Source: Candidatus Accumulibacter similis (GTDB taxonomy: Bacteria > Pseudomonadota > Gammaproteobacteria > Burkholderiales > Rhodocyclaceae). Taken from it: DNA of 64,000 nt. The translations under genes and the position numbers were made by a program. The stretch spans positions 2,848,415 to 2,912,414 of the forward strand of contig CP054595.1 of assembly GCA_013347225.1 (NCBI GenBank). Reading direction: 5' to 3'. This document shows positions 34,064 to 43,017 of this stretch, piece by piece (the stretch's first letter is position 1; the number at the start of each line of letters is the position of its first letter). The notes under the pieces were generated by a model. It was not told the origin of the DNA. It did not search any database and was given only the letters and a program-made list of their open reading frames with translations.

Positions 34064-37000
34064 ATGGCGATGCAATTCGCCCGGCGCGGCGGCAGCCACG
34101 ATGCCATCGGCCCGGAGCGGCCCGCGCCCGGCAACCAGCCGGCGCCGTCGGTGCCCGCCAGCCATCCGGCGCCGAAGTTGCCGCGTTACCTGCGCCGCGC
34201 GAGTGCGTCGGCCGGACCGCTCGCTGACGACGCGCGGCTGAGCCAGCCCGGCGATCCGCAGGAACTGGAGGCGGACCGGGTGGCCGAGCGGGCCCTGTCG
34301 GCGGCGCCGGCCGCCGCGGCAGGCGCGCCGCCTGCGAGTGCGCCACCGCCCGCCGGTGCCGCATCGCCGCCCGCGGGTGCCGACGATTCACCCGGCAAGA
34401 CCTGGCGCAAGGCGGCGACGCGTCCGGCTCCGACGGCGGCGGAGCGCGGCGTTCCCGGCGCTGGCCGGCCGCTTTCGGACGGCGAGCGGGGCTACTTCGA
34501 ACCGCGCTTCGGCGCCGATCTCGGACAGGTACGGCTGCATGTCGGCCCGCAGGCGGCCGCCGCGGCCCGCTCCGTGCGGGCGCGGGCCTACACCAGCGGC
34601 AGAGACGTGGTGTTCGGCGCGGGCGAGTTCGCGCCTGAGGCACCCGAAGGCCGGCGACTCCTGGCGCACGAACTGGCCCACGTGCTGCAGCACGGCGCCG
34701 GCGAACGGCGGCTGGCGCGCCGGGTGGACGGAGACGTGCGCAGCATGTCGATCAGCCCCGCCTGGGCGGAGGCGCTGAACGACACGGAACTCGACGAACA
34801 GTTGGACATCCTGCGCCGGGAAATGCCCGGGCTCATCGCCGGATCGACAGAGCGCCAGACCGCCGAGGCGAACCAGCGGGTGTTGCGCGCCGAGGCACTG
34901 CGCCGCCACGGCGGGGCGGGCGGAGTGGCGCCGCGCTGTGGTGGCGGTGGGCCTTACGATTTCATTGGCCCCGAGGCCGCGCCGGACGCCGCGGCGCCGG
35001 CGCCGAGCCGGGTGAGCGTCGCACTGCCGGGGGTTGGCGGGGCGCCGGCCGTGAGCGAGACGGTGGAGGTCTTCGAGCCCTTCGATGCCGCGGTCCCGAT
35101 CGTCCTCTATGCGATCCCGATCGCGCTCACCAGCCTCGGCGGGGCGGAGGCGGCGAGCTGTGAGGCCGCGCCACCGGCCGAGGGCGAGCGCTCGCCGGGA
35201 ATCGTTCCGGGCACCTTCCCCTTCCCCGGCGTACCGCCGGTCACGCCCTCGTCGGTCAGCGCCGGCGGTCGGACCCTGGCCGTTGAACGGGTCACCGACG
35301 CCTACGTCATCGTCAGCGAGTATCACCACCTCGCGGTCGGCGCCGGCGCGCTGACCGTGCTCGAGACCGCCCAGGGCGTGCGCCTGATCGACGCCGGGGT
35401 GGGCACCGACGGGCGCGCCGAACTGGCCGCGGCGATGGTCGATCGGGTCGGTCGCAGCTTGCGCGGGCGGCCCATCCTGGAGGTGATGATCACCCATCTG
35501 CACGCCGACCACACCAATCTGCTGCCCGCGCTGGCCGAGCGCTTCCCCATCGGCCGCCTGCGGGTGAACGCGCTGCAGTTCGCCGACCCGCGCTTCCAGG
35601 ATCTCCTGCGCGACATCGCCGAGGCGCAGACGCGGGGGGTGCGGAATCGCGCCGAGGCCGAGTTCGACGCGCGGCGCAGTGCCTGGGAGGCGAGCGAAGG
35701 CAGCCGTGTCGGCGACGCGGCCATGCGCGAGGAGGCCTTCCGCCGCGCGCGCGCGCAGCATGTCAGCGAGGCCCTGCGGCGGCTCGCCGACACACCGACG
35801 CAGGTCGAACTGCTGGTGCCCGAGGGTGGTCGCCTGGTCGCCGCCGCGGCGCCCCTGGGCTCCCTGCGCGACCTCAGCACCGCGACCTCCGACCCGGTGG
35901 TCGAGGGCATACGCCGTGCCGGCGTGCCTGGCGACATCGCCGACACGGCGCTGGTCGATCCCGCCACCGGCGAGCACCTGGCGGCCAGGCGGGCGCGCGC
36001 TGCCGTCGACCCGCGGGCGCCGATCCCGGACACGCTCGTCGATACCACCTCGACCAGTTACATCATCGACCTGCCGGCGGGCAACCGGTTGATCGTCGTC
36101 CCGGACGTGCGCACCACCGACCTGACGCGGCCGGCGACCGACCGCAGCGGCGCCAGCCGCGCCAACCTCGAAGCGGAGCTGGGACGCCTCGGCAGCCCGG
36201 CGCGCTTCCAGGTCTGGAACATGACGCACCACATGCAGTCGGGGTGGGTCGAGGGTGGCCAGCCGAATCTGGTGCGTGCCAGCCAGCTCGACGGATTCGT
36301 CTCGCTGCTGCACGACATCCGGCAGGCGCAGGCGGCGGCGCGGCCGCCGGGGACGGCGGCGCCGGCGGACATGGTGGTGGTCTCGGCGCAGCACGAAGCG
36401 CTCGGACGCAGCCTGGTGAACCCGGCCATGGTATGGTTCCTGCGCGCCTGCGGCTTCGAGGTCTTCCTCGCCGCCTCCGGGCGCGACGTGCGGCTGATCG
36501 AGGCGACCACCGCGGCGGGCACTCGCGTCGAAGGCGTCGCCGGGCTGCCGGCCGAAGGGCTGCGCCCGGCCGACCCGCTGCTGAGCCAGTCCGAGGCGGC
36601 GTTGCGCCATCTCGAAGCGCAGATCGAGACGCAGCAGGGGCGCCGTTCGCGGTCGGCGCGGCGCGGTCGGACGCGCGCCGAGTACGACGCTCTGGCGGCG
36701 GATTCGCGGGCGCGCGAAGAGGCTTTGACCCGTGCCCGGGACGCCGTCCGCAGCGCGCGCGAGGCCTATGTCCGCACGGTGAGCGAAGAGATCTGGCGTG
36801 GCGCGCACGAATCCGGCCGGCCGGCCGTGGCTCCCGACGCGTCGCGGCCGATGCCGGCGACGATGGCGAGCGCCGAGCAGGCCTTGCGCAACGCCCTGCG
36901 CGCGCCGGAGCTGGGCGATTTCACGGCGCCCGAGCCGGGCAGGGTACCGGTGATCAGCGATACCGCCCTGGTCCTGCTGCGGCGCAGCGGCGAGGCGCCG

Positions 37001-39487
37001 CTCGACCCCGCGGCGCGCCGGGTGATGGAGGCGAACCAGCGCGCCGACATCCTGCGCCAGCGCCTGCACGCCGGTGAGCGGCCGGCGGAGACGCGCGTCG
37101 AGCTGACGGCGGCACTCAACGAACTGCGCGCCGCCATCAGCGAGCAACTGGCGACGAGCCCCGAGGCGAGCCGCACGGTGCTCGCCGAGGAACTGGTGCA
37201 TACGCAGCGCGAGTTGGAGTCGCTGGTTCGCTCCGAGGAAGGGCAGGTGCTGTTCAGTCGCGAACCGGGCACCGGACGGCTGATCGAGAACCGCGTGGTC
37301 TACGAGCCGGCGGCCGAGCGGACGGCCGCCGACCGCGTCCGCACCGGCGCCGAGCGGGCCGGGCGCGTCCTCGGGGCGGTGATGGTGATCCAGACCATCC
37401 GCGAGCAGCACGAGCTGGAGGAACGGGCCCGCAGCGGCCGCACCACCGTCGTCGAGGGCGTGGCGGGAACGACGCGCAATTTCCAGGGGCTGACGATCGG
37501 TCTGCGGATGATGTCCGGCATCCACGTGCACCCCGGCGAGTTCGTCGTCATGTCGGCGCTCAGCTTCACGCAGGCGGTCTCCGCCGACTATGCCAGCCGC
37601 GAGGAGGCCGCCGTCGCAATCAGCCGCGTCGCGATCACGGAGGGCATCAACCTCTTCCTGATGGTCCTGAGCCAGGCGATGATGCGCTCGGGGAACCCCT
37701 ATGTCGTCGCCGCCGGTTTCGCCATCATGCTCCTCGGCGGCCCCATCGTCTCCTTCCTCGACTACCTCGGACTGTTCGACGCCATCGAGCGGGCATCCGC
37801 CTTCCTGCCCTCCGAGGTCACCGCAGCCAACCAGGAACTCCGGGATCTGATGACCGAGTACCGCGCCATCGTCGGCGCCATCGAGCTTGGCCAGCGCAGC
37901 GACGCACAACTGCGCGCGGTCGGCGTCAGCGACCCGGAGGCGCTGCGCCGCAGCGCGGCGATGGATATCAACAGCAACCGCGCGTCCGCGCGCGCGAAGG
38001 AGAGCGAACTGCTGGCGGCGTTCGAGCGCGCCTACGGGCGTGCCCGCACCGAGTACGCCGGGCTGTTCGAACTCGATACGCTGCGGGCGCAGTTCCTCCA
38101 GTTGCGCGAGCAGGTCCATCGCGGCGAGGAGGGCGGCGAGGAAGCGGCCGCCAGGGTCACCCGCCGGTTCGACGAGATCGACCGCCAGCTCGGCCAGGCG
38201 ACCGCGACGATGAGCGAGGAGCAGGTACGCGAGATGCCGCAGTGGTCGCACCTCGACGAGGGCTTCGATGAGCTGGAAAGCCTGCTGCGCGCCGCGGAGA
38301 TCGATTGGGAGGATGTGCGTGAAAAGCACGTCGAGGTGCAGCAGATGCTGCGCAACGCGCGCTACCGGGTCGATCCCGCCGCCTTCGGCCTGCGCGCCGC
38401 GCCGTTGATGGCGGCCGCGGCCCCCGGACGGTCCACTTACGACCGCCTGCTGGCCACTGCCGAGGCGAGGCTCAACCGCGACGAGCTGGCCCTGATCGCC
38501 GAGTCGCCGCGTGCGGCGCTGTCGGCGTCGGTGGGCCGGCCACCGGCGACGATGACCATGCCGTCGCGGCCGCCGGGTGCGGCGCCGACGCCGAGCGCCG
38601 ATGTCACCCTGAGCGCGGTGGAGGACGCCCTGCGCGCCTACCGGGCGCTACTGGCACGCGCGCCGACGCATCCGGACGCGGCCCTGTTGCATCGCGAGTC
38701 CGAGGCGGTCGCGGTGACCTACCGCCGCTTCGTTGCCGAGCACGGCGACTACGCCAGCTACCTGCAACGGTTGCAGACCGTGGAGGCGTCCTTGCTGCGG
38801 CTTGCCGAGCGGGCGCTGAGCGGGAGCGGCGGCGAGCCGGCGGGTGCGTCGGCCGGCACGGCGCGGGATCTCGCGCTGCGGGTGCGCGCAGCGGTGAGCG
38901 AACGCCGGGATCGCGACGGGCTGCTGTTCCTGGATGAGATCGATCCCGTGGCGGCGCGGGTCCGCGCCACCGAGACCCGCCGCCTCGCGCCACGTCTGGG
39001 CGAGGCAGCGGGGACCCGGCCGCTGACCGCCGAGGAACTTGCGGCATTGTCCGGCGGCAGCCTGGAGGAGCGGGCGGCGGGCATCACTACCGTCAGCAAC
39101 CGGCTGGATCAAGTCCAGGGCCTGCGCATCCCGACGTCGGAAGACGAGACCATCGGCGGCGTCTTCCGCGTCGTCGGCACGATCGAATCGCTACCGTTGC
39201 TGATCACGGAGATTCCGCTGACGACGATCAGGGAAGACGAAAACGTGCTCGTCGGTCGGGCAGGAGGATCGATGGAAGCCGTCTCCCCCAGGGGGCATTT
39301 CGACATGGTGCGGGTCGTGCCCTTGAACGCGGCGGCGGTCGATCGACTGGGTGGCGCGGGCATCCGCAGTCTTCCGGACTACAGCCTGAGACCGGTCCGC
39401 CTGCGCGATCTCGCCGCGCCTGCGGTGACGGCGGCCGCCGTGCCGTCGCCGCCAGTGGGGTCAGCGCCCGCCGCGGCGGTTCCCTGA
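34064..39487 (+). CDS. eCIS-associated DUF4157 protein with metallo-beta-lactamase domain (1807 aa)
   Basis: The N-terminus carries the eCIS-core signature SQPGDPQELEADRVAE (about 65) and then DUF4157: RFGADLGQVRLHVG, GRDVVFGAGEFAPE and the zinc-protease-like HELAHVLQHG (H202, E203, H206). DUF4157 proteins are usual cargo or toxins of extracellular contractile injection systems. A Pro/Ala-rich linker leads to a metallo-beta-lactamase fold with THLHADH (H478, H480, D482, H483) and later NMTHHMQSG. The remaining ~1000 residues are mostly long charged helices, with two hydrophobic segments at about 1160-1250 (AISRVAITEGINLFLMVLS, VVAAGFAIMLLGGPIV) that could insert into membranes. ATG 34064 or 34070; ribosome site weak. 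No sheath or tube gene is in the window. A secreted or injected effector is inferred. Confidence 0.85.
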   Translation: MAMQFARRGGSHDAIGPERPAPGNQPAPSVPASHPAPKLPRYLRRASASAGPLADDARLSQPGDPQELEADRVAERALSAAPAAAAGAPPASAPPPAGAASPPAGADDSPGKTWRKAATRPAPTAAERGVPGAGRPLSDGERGYFEPRFGADLGQVRLHVGPQAAAAARSVRARAYTSGRDVVFGAGEFAPEAPEGRRLLAHELAHVLQHGAGERRLARRVDGDVRSMSISPAWAEALNDTELDEQLDILRREMPGLIAGSTERQTAEANQRVLRAEALRRHGGAGGVAPRCGGGGPYDFIGPEAAPDAAAPAPSRVSVALPGVGGAPAVSETVEVFEPFDAAVPIVLYAIPIALTSLGGAEAASCEAAPPAEGERSPGIVPGTFPFPGVPPVTPSSVSAGGRTLAVERVTDAYVIVSEYHHLAVGAGALTVLETAQGVRLIDAGVGTDGRAELAAAMVDRVGRSLRGRPILEVMITHLHADHTNLLPALAERFPIGRLRVNALQFADPRFQDLLRDIAEAQTRGVRNRAEAEFDARRSAWEASEGSRVGDAAMREEAFRRARAQHVSEALRRLADTPTQVELLVPEGGRLVAAAAPLGSLRDLSTATSDPVVEGIRRAGVPGDIADTALVDPATGEHLAARRARAAVDPRAPIPDTLVDTTSTSYIIDLPAGNRLIVVPDVRTTDLTRPATDRSGASRANLEAELGRLGSPARFQVWNMTHHMQSGWVEGGQPNLVRASQLDGFVSLLHDIRQAQAAARPPGTAAPADMVVVSAQHEALGRSLVNPAMVWFLRACGFEVFLAASGRDVRLIEATTAAGTRVEGVAGLPAEGLRPADPLLSQSEAALRHLEAQIETQQGRRSRSARRGRTRAEYDALAADSRAREEALTRARDAVRSAREAYVRTVSEEIWRGAHESGRPAVAPDASRPMPATMASAEQALRNALRAPELGDFTAPEPGRVPVISDTALVLLRRSGEAPLDPAARRVMEANQRADILRQRLHAGERPAETRVELTAALNELRAAISEQLATSPEASRTVLAEELVHTQRELESLVRSEEGQVLFSREPGTGRLIENRVVYEPAAERTAADRVRTGAERAGRVLGAVMVIQTIREQHELEERARSGRTTVVEGVAGTTRNFQGLTIGLRMMSGIHVHPGEFVVMSALSFTQAVSADYASREEAAVAISRVAITEGINLFLMVLSQAMMRSGNPYVVAAGFAIMLLGGPIVSFLDYLGLFDAIERASAFLPSEVTAANQELRDLMTEYRAIVGAIELGQRSDAQLRAVGVSDPEALRRSAAMDINSNRASARAKESELLAAFERAYGRARTEYAGLFELDTLRAQFLQLREQVHRGEEGGEEAAARVTRRFDEIDRQLGQATATMSEEQVREMPQWSHLDEGFDELESLLRAAEIDWEDVREKHVEVQQMLRNARYRVDPAAFGLRAAPLMAAAAPGRSTYDRLLATAEARLNRDELALIAESPRAALSASVGRPPATMTMPSRPPGAAPTPSADVTLSAVEDALRAYRALLARAPTHPDAALLHRESEAVAVTYRRFVAEHGDYASYLQRLQTVEASLLRLAERALSGSGGEPAGASAGTARDLALRVRAAVSERRDRDGLLFLDEIDPVAARVRATETRRLAPRLGEAAGTRPLTAEELAALSGGSLEERAAGITTVSNRLDQVQGLRIPTSEDETIGGVFRVVGTIESLPLLITEIPLTTIREDENVLVGRAGGSMEAVSPRGHFDMVRVVPLNAAAVDRLGGAGIRSLPDYSLRPVRLRDLAAPAVTAAAVPSPPVGSAPAAAVP

Positions 39488-40341
39488 TGCACGTGGTGCC
39501 AAGACCCCGGCTGCGCATCGAGCTGGCGGGCTGCCTCCGCGAGCTGGTGCTGCGCGAGGCCGAGACCGCCGAGATCCTGCCCCTGGTCCTCGACCCGGAG
39601 CAGCGCTTTCCGGCGGTCGTCGAGGGGCGCCTGGCGCTGGAAATGGCGGCGCTGATCGACAGCATCGACGGCGAGGTGCCGACGGAAGAGCAGGCGCAGG
39701 CCATCGTCGCCTCGCCGCCCGCCCTGGCGGCGGTCTGCCAGGCGCGCAACGCCTTCTACGACGCCCTGATCGCCAGCGGCCGGGCCCTCGCGGACTGTCC
39801 GCATTGCCCGGCGGGCGAGGTGGAACTCGATCTGCTGTTCTACTGGCTGACGCTGCGCCTGCCCCCCTACCGGCTGTTCGACCAGGGTGTCCTCATGGGG
39901 CACCCGGCGCTCGCCGATCCCTTGCCCGGCGGCAGCCGCCCGGCGGGCCGGCCACTGGCGCGGCTGATCCGTTTCCGCTATCCGGCGGAACCGACGCTAT
40001 GCGGCCGCCTGCGGCCACTCGTCGGACCACAGAGCCTGGCGGCGGCGGCGTCGGCTTGGCGGGCATTGGCGGCGATCGAGCGCGACGACGACCACTGGCA
40101 CTGGACGCGGCGCAACACCGGCTTCCGCGCGATCCTGCGCCTGAGCCAGGGTCTGTCCTGGGCCGATGGCCGGCAGGCGACGCCGCAGGAGATCGACCAA
40201 CTGCCGTTGGGCGCCTACCTGTTTCTCGACCTGCTGCACTTCGCCACGACGAACGTCGATGTCAGCGATCCGTCGCGACTCAGCGTCTCCTGCCCTGAAT
40301 GCGGCGGCGCGTTTCTGCCGGTGCTGCCGACGGACGCGTAG
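39487..40341 (+). CDS. Unknown protein with C-terminal zinc-ribbon-like Cys pair
   Basis: 284 aa, starting at ATG 39487 which overlaps the TGA of the DUF4157 gene (TGATG), so the two are translationally coupled. No known domain. The first 90 residues resemble a small helical module (LRELVLREAETAEILPLVLD). Two Cys pairs occur, CPHC at about 103-106 and CPECGG at about 271-276, which could bind zinc. The middle is Arg/Pro-rich with WHWTRRNTGFRAILRL. It may be a chaperone, adaptor or immunity factor for the large upstream protein; this rests on coupling alone. Such T4-baseplate-chaperone-like proteins occur beside phage-tail-like genes, but I cannot show homology. Confidence 0.72.
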   Translation: MHVVPRPRLRIELAGCLRELVLREAETAEILPLVLDPEQRFPAVVEGRLALEMAALIDSIDGEVPTEEQAQAIVASPPALAAVCQARNAFYDALIASGRALADCPHCPAGEVELDLLFYWLTLRLPPYRLFDQGVLMGHPALADPLPGGSRPAGRPLARLIRFRYPAEPTLCGRLRPLVGPQSLAAAASAWRALAAIERDDDHWHWTRRNTGFRAILRLSQGLSWADGRQATPQEIDQLPLGAYLFLDLLHFATTNVDVSDPSRLSVSCPECGGAFLPVLPTDA

Positions 40342-40549
40342 CGCGGCGTTTTCACCAGGTCTTCGGACGCCCCCAGGGGCGATGGCGGAAAACCATTGGT
40401 GGCTTTTATGGAATCATATGGATAAGGTCGACACTGCGTGTGCTTTCTGCGACCGGGAGGGCTCCGTTGCGGACGATTCCTGCCCGGCAAGCTGCGCTAC
40501 GGCCGGCAGCGCCAGAGCGCTGCCGGGGTTCAATTGATCAGGAGTCCTC

Positions 40550-41215
40550 ATGTTCAACTGGTTGAAGAAAGGGAAGCCCGCAAGGCGGGTCACGCTTCGC
40601 GACATGTGCTTTGGCGATCTGCCCATCGAAGAATGGGCGAAGGAGGAGAATGCGCACCTGGAACCATGGTCGTCTTTCGTGCAGGCGCGCAAGAGTCTCG
40701 AAGCCCGGGAGACCGCAGCGGCAATCAAGACCTTGCGGCAGATCACCGACATGCCGGGGCTTGAATCGCGGCATTACGTGCAGGCGTGGCACTTTCTGCG
40801 CGGCCTGGGCGTCAACCCACCTGCCGACCAGGCGAAGATCGTTCATGGCGTGGTGGTGGAGGTCGGCATGGAGAACGGCGCGGATATCGTTGCCGCGTAT
40901 GGCGATGGCAGCGCGCGCTATTTGAACTTCAGCGGCGCTGGCGTGTTCTGGGAACGAGCCGACGATTCGCTGGACGCCGAGATCGAGGCCTTGCTGGCTG
41001 CCGGGCGGGAGGTGGCGAAGCTGATCGGTCCGTGGGACAAGGAGCGCCCCGATGTGCCGAGCAACGGCAACGTGCGCCTGAACATGCTCACGCCGAGTGG
41101 GTTGCATTTCGGCTACGGCGATTTTGCAACGCTGGCCAAGGACCCGATGGGCGCTGCGCTGATCAACCCGGCAACGCGGTTGATGGTGAAATTGACCGAG
41201 TTGCCGAAGCAATAG
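40550..41215 (+). CDS. Hypothetical protein (221 aa)
   Basis: ATG 40550 follows AGGAG. The N-terminus is basic (MFNWLKKGKPARRVTLRDM) without a membrane segment. It contains SSFVQARKSLEARETAAAIKTL (TPR-like helix pair), ESRHYVQAWHFLRGLGVNP and a later strand-rich domain with YGDGSARYLNFSGAGVFWER and HFGYGDFATL. I recall similar uncharacterised proteins in other Proteobacteria but no function. It is 208 bp after the zinc-ribbon-like gene and convergent with the three-gene TIR operon, so it is probably a separate unit. Confidence 0.8.
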   Translation: MFNWLKKGKPARRVTLRDMCFGDLPIEEWAKEENAHLEPWSSFVQARKSLEARETAAAIKTLRQITDMPGLESRHYVQAWHFLRGLGVNPPADQAKIVHGVVVEVGMENGADIVAAYGDGSARYLNFSGAGVFWERADDSLDAEIEALLAAGREVAKLIGPWDKERPDVPSNGNVRLNMLTPSGLHFGYGDFATLAKDPMGAALINPATRLMVKLTELPKQ

Positions 41216-41433
41216 GGTGGCGCAGGCCGGCAGCATGCCGCTTCGATGGCGCTGATCCCGGAACCGCGGAACACGCCGCAACGATGGCGCCGGGCGCGCC
41301 GGGTGCCTGCCCCGGTTGCCGTACACGTACCTCATCGTCGCCTGGCGATCGCCTGCATCGTCGCGGTACGGCTGGTGGTTCTCCCGGTGCACTCGGTCGG
41401 CGCCTGCGCAACCGCCGTTTCCTTCTTGCTTGG

Positions 41434-43017
41434 CTATTGCTGGACGCCGAAGCGGATCGTCGGGGCCACCGGGAAGGCCGACAGCTTGACGACACGCGGC
41501 TCCGGCGGCGTTTCTCTGGCCTCGGCACCGGGCGCAGACGGGGGCACGTGCTGGCGGCCCCACCAGGCGTCGAGGAAGGCGCCGAGGGCATGCGAGTCGC
41601 GCAGCAGGTGATCGAGATTGCGGTCGAAGAAGAGGAGGGTCGAGCTGCCCTGGCCATCGATTTCGTGGATGGCCCCGGGAGTCAGTTCCTGCAGCCGTAG
41701 CCGCGCGCTGGAGCGCCAGAGATAGGCACCGGATTCGCCCGTCGGCGGTGGCGGTTCGATGTCGATGATGAGGTTCCAGCGGCCGCTGCTCCTGAGGGTG
41801 AGGTCGATTCGCGCCGGCAGCGAGCCAAGCGGGATGTTCGTCGGTCTGGTCTCGAGCGCAGCGACATCGACGCTCGCGATCGGCGTGCCGAGTCCGAGGG
41901 TGCTGCCGCTGGCGCGCAGGATCGGCATCGCCGCGCCGAGAAAGAAGACGCCGAGGACGACGGCGCAGATCGTCAACCGCTGGCTGTCCGCTGTTGCACC
42001 CACAGCGCAGGGGACGCGGGCGTCGATCCAGGCATAGGCTCCGGCGAGTCCGACGCAGATCGGCAGCCACCAGATCCACACCTGCGAACAGACGCTGGCG
42101 CTGACGCCATGGAAGAGGCCGGTGGCGAGGGTGACGCAGACCAGTCCGGCGGCGGCGCCGACGATGCTGGCGAAGCCGCCACCGACGAGACGCCGGACGT
42201 TGCCGAGGGCGCCGTCGGCGGCGACTGTGCCGGCGCGGATGGCGCCGGCAACGATCGGCGGCAGCAGGAGCAGCATGCCGGCGATGACCCAGTCTTCCGC
42301 GTCGGCGAGGGCGCCCCGGGAATCGTCGAGGAGGATCGCGGCGACGCAGACGACTCCCGGTGCGGCCGTATGCAGGCAGGCCCAGGCGATTTCGGCCAGC
42401 GCCCCGCTGCCGCGGCGCGGATGCAGGCGGTATGGCGTCGTTCGCCACGTACCGAAGGCGATCAGCGGGCCGGCGATGAACAGCAGGCTGGCGGCCAGCG
42501 GGCCGACGACGTCGTGCTCGCTGCGCATGCTGATTTCGGCAAGAAACTGCATGTAGGCGTGCGCAGCCAGGACACCGACGAGGGCTGTGAAGAGTCCCGG
42601 CACCATCGCGCGCACCGCCCGCGACCACCACCCCGTGGCACCGCGCGCGTCGCGGAAGAGCGACAGCGCGAGGCGCAGCCACGGCAGCGATGCGGGCAGC
42701 GGCGGCAGGGTGGCGCCCTGCGCCTGCAGGCGCCCGATCAGTGCATAGGCTGCCGGTGCCTGCTCGCTGCCGGCGAGCATCGTCGCGATCGCCGGTCCGA
42801 GCGCCGCCGGCGATTGCCCGCAGAGGGTCTGCAGTTCGGCTTCGGCGGTGGCGCGCACGCTGGCATCGCCGTCGCTGATGGCGATCCGCAGCAATCGCGG
42901 CAGCGCTTCGTCGTCGGCAATGGTGGCGAGCGCGACGGCGGCGTTGCGCCGCGCCTGCGCGCTGCTGTCTGTGGCTTGCAGGAACTCGTCGATGATCTGA
43001 AAGGCGGGATGGCTCAT
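41434..43017 (-). CDS. HEAT-repeat membrane protein, third gene of TIR-SIR2/STAND operon
   Basis: 527 aa; ATG 43017 overlaps the STAND gene's stop (ATGA). Residues 1-110 are HEAT-like helices (AQARRNAAVALATIADDEALPRLL, SDGDASVRATAEAELQTL). Then come about 7-8 membrane segments between 135 and 385, for example ALVGVLAAHAYMQFLA, AASLLFIAGPLIAFGTW, CVAAILLDD and AVVLGVFFLGAAMPIL. The last 140 residues are a soluble domain, probably periplasmic or cytosolic (IDLTLRSSGRWNLIIDIEP...DGQGSSTLLFFDR), with no known fold. By analogy with defence operons whose membrane protein is the terminal effector, it could perturb the inner membrane when the sensor fires. That is inference; the protein family is not known to me. 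Confidence 0.85.
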   Translation of the reverse strand: MSHPAFQIIDEFLQATDSSAQARRNAAVALATIADDEALPRLLRIAISDGDASVRATAEAELQTLCGQSPAALGPAIATMLAGSEQAPAAYALIGRLQAQGATLPPLPASLPWLRLALSLFRDARGATGWWSRAVRAMVPGLFTALVGVLAAHAYMQFLAEISMRSEHDVVGPLAASLLFIAGPLIAFGTWRTTPYRLHPRRGSGALAEIAWACLHTAAPGVVCVAAILLDDSRGALADAEDWVIAGMLLLLPPIVAGAIRAGTVAADGALGNVRRLVGGGFASIVGAAAGLVCVTLATGLFHGVSASVCSQVWIWWLPICVGLAGAYAWIDARVPCAVGATADSQRLTICAVVLGVFFLGAAMPILRASGSTLGLGTPIASVDVAALETRPTNIPLGSLPARIDLTLRSSGRWNLIIDIEPPPPTGESGAYLWRSSARLRLQELTPGAIHEIDGQGSSTLLFFDRNLDHLLRDSHALGAFLDAWWGRQHVPPSAPGAEARETPPEPRVVKLSAFPVAPTIRFGVQQ

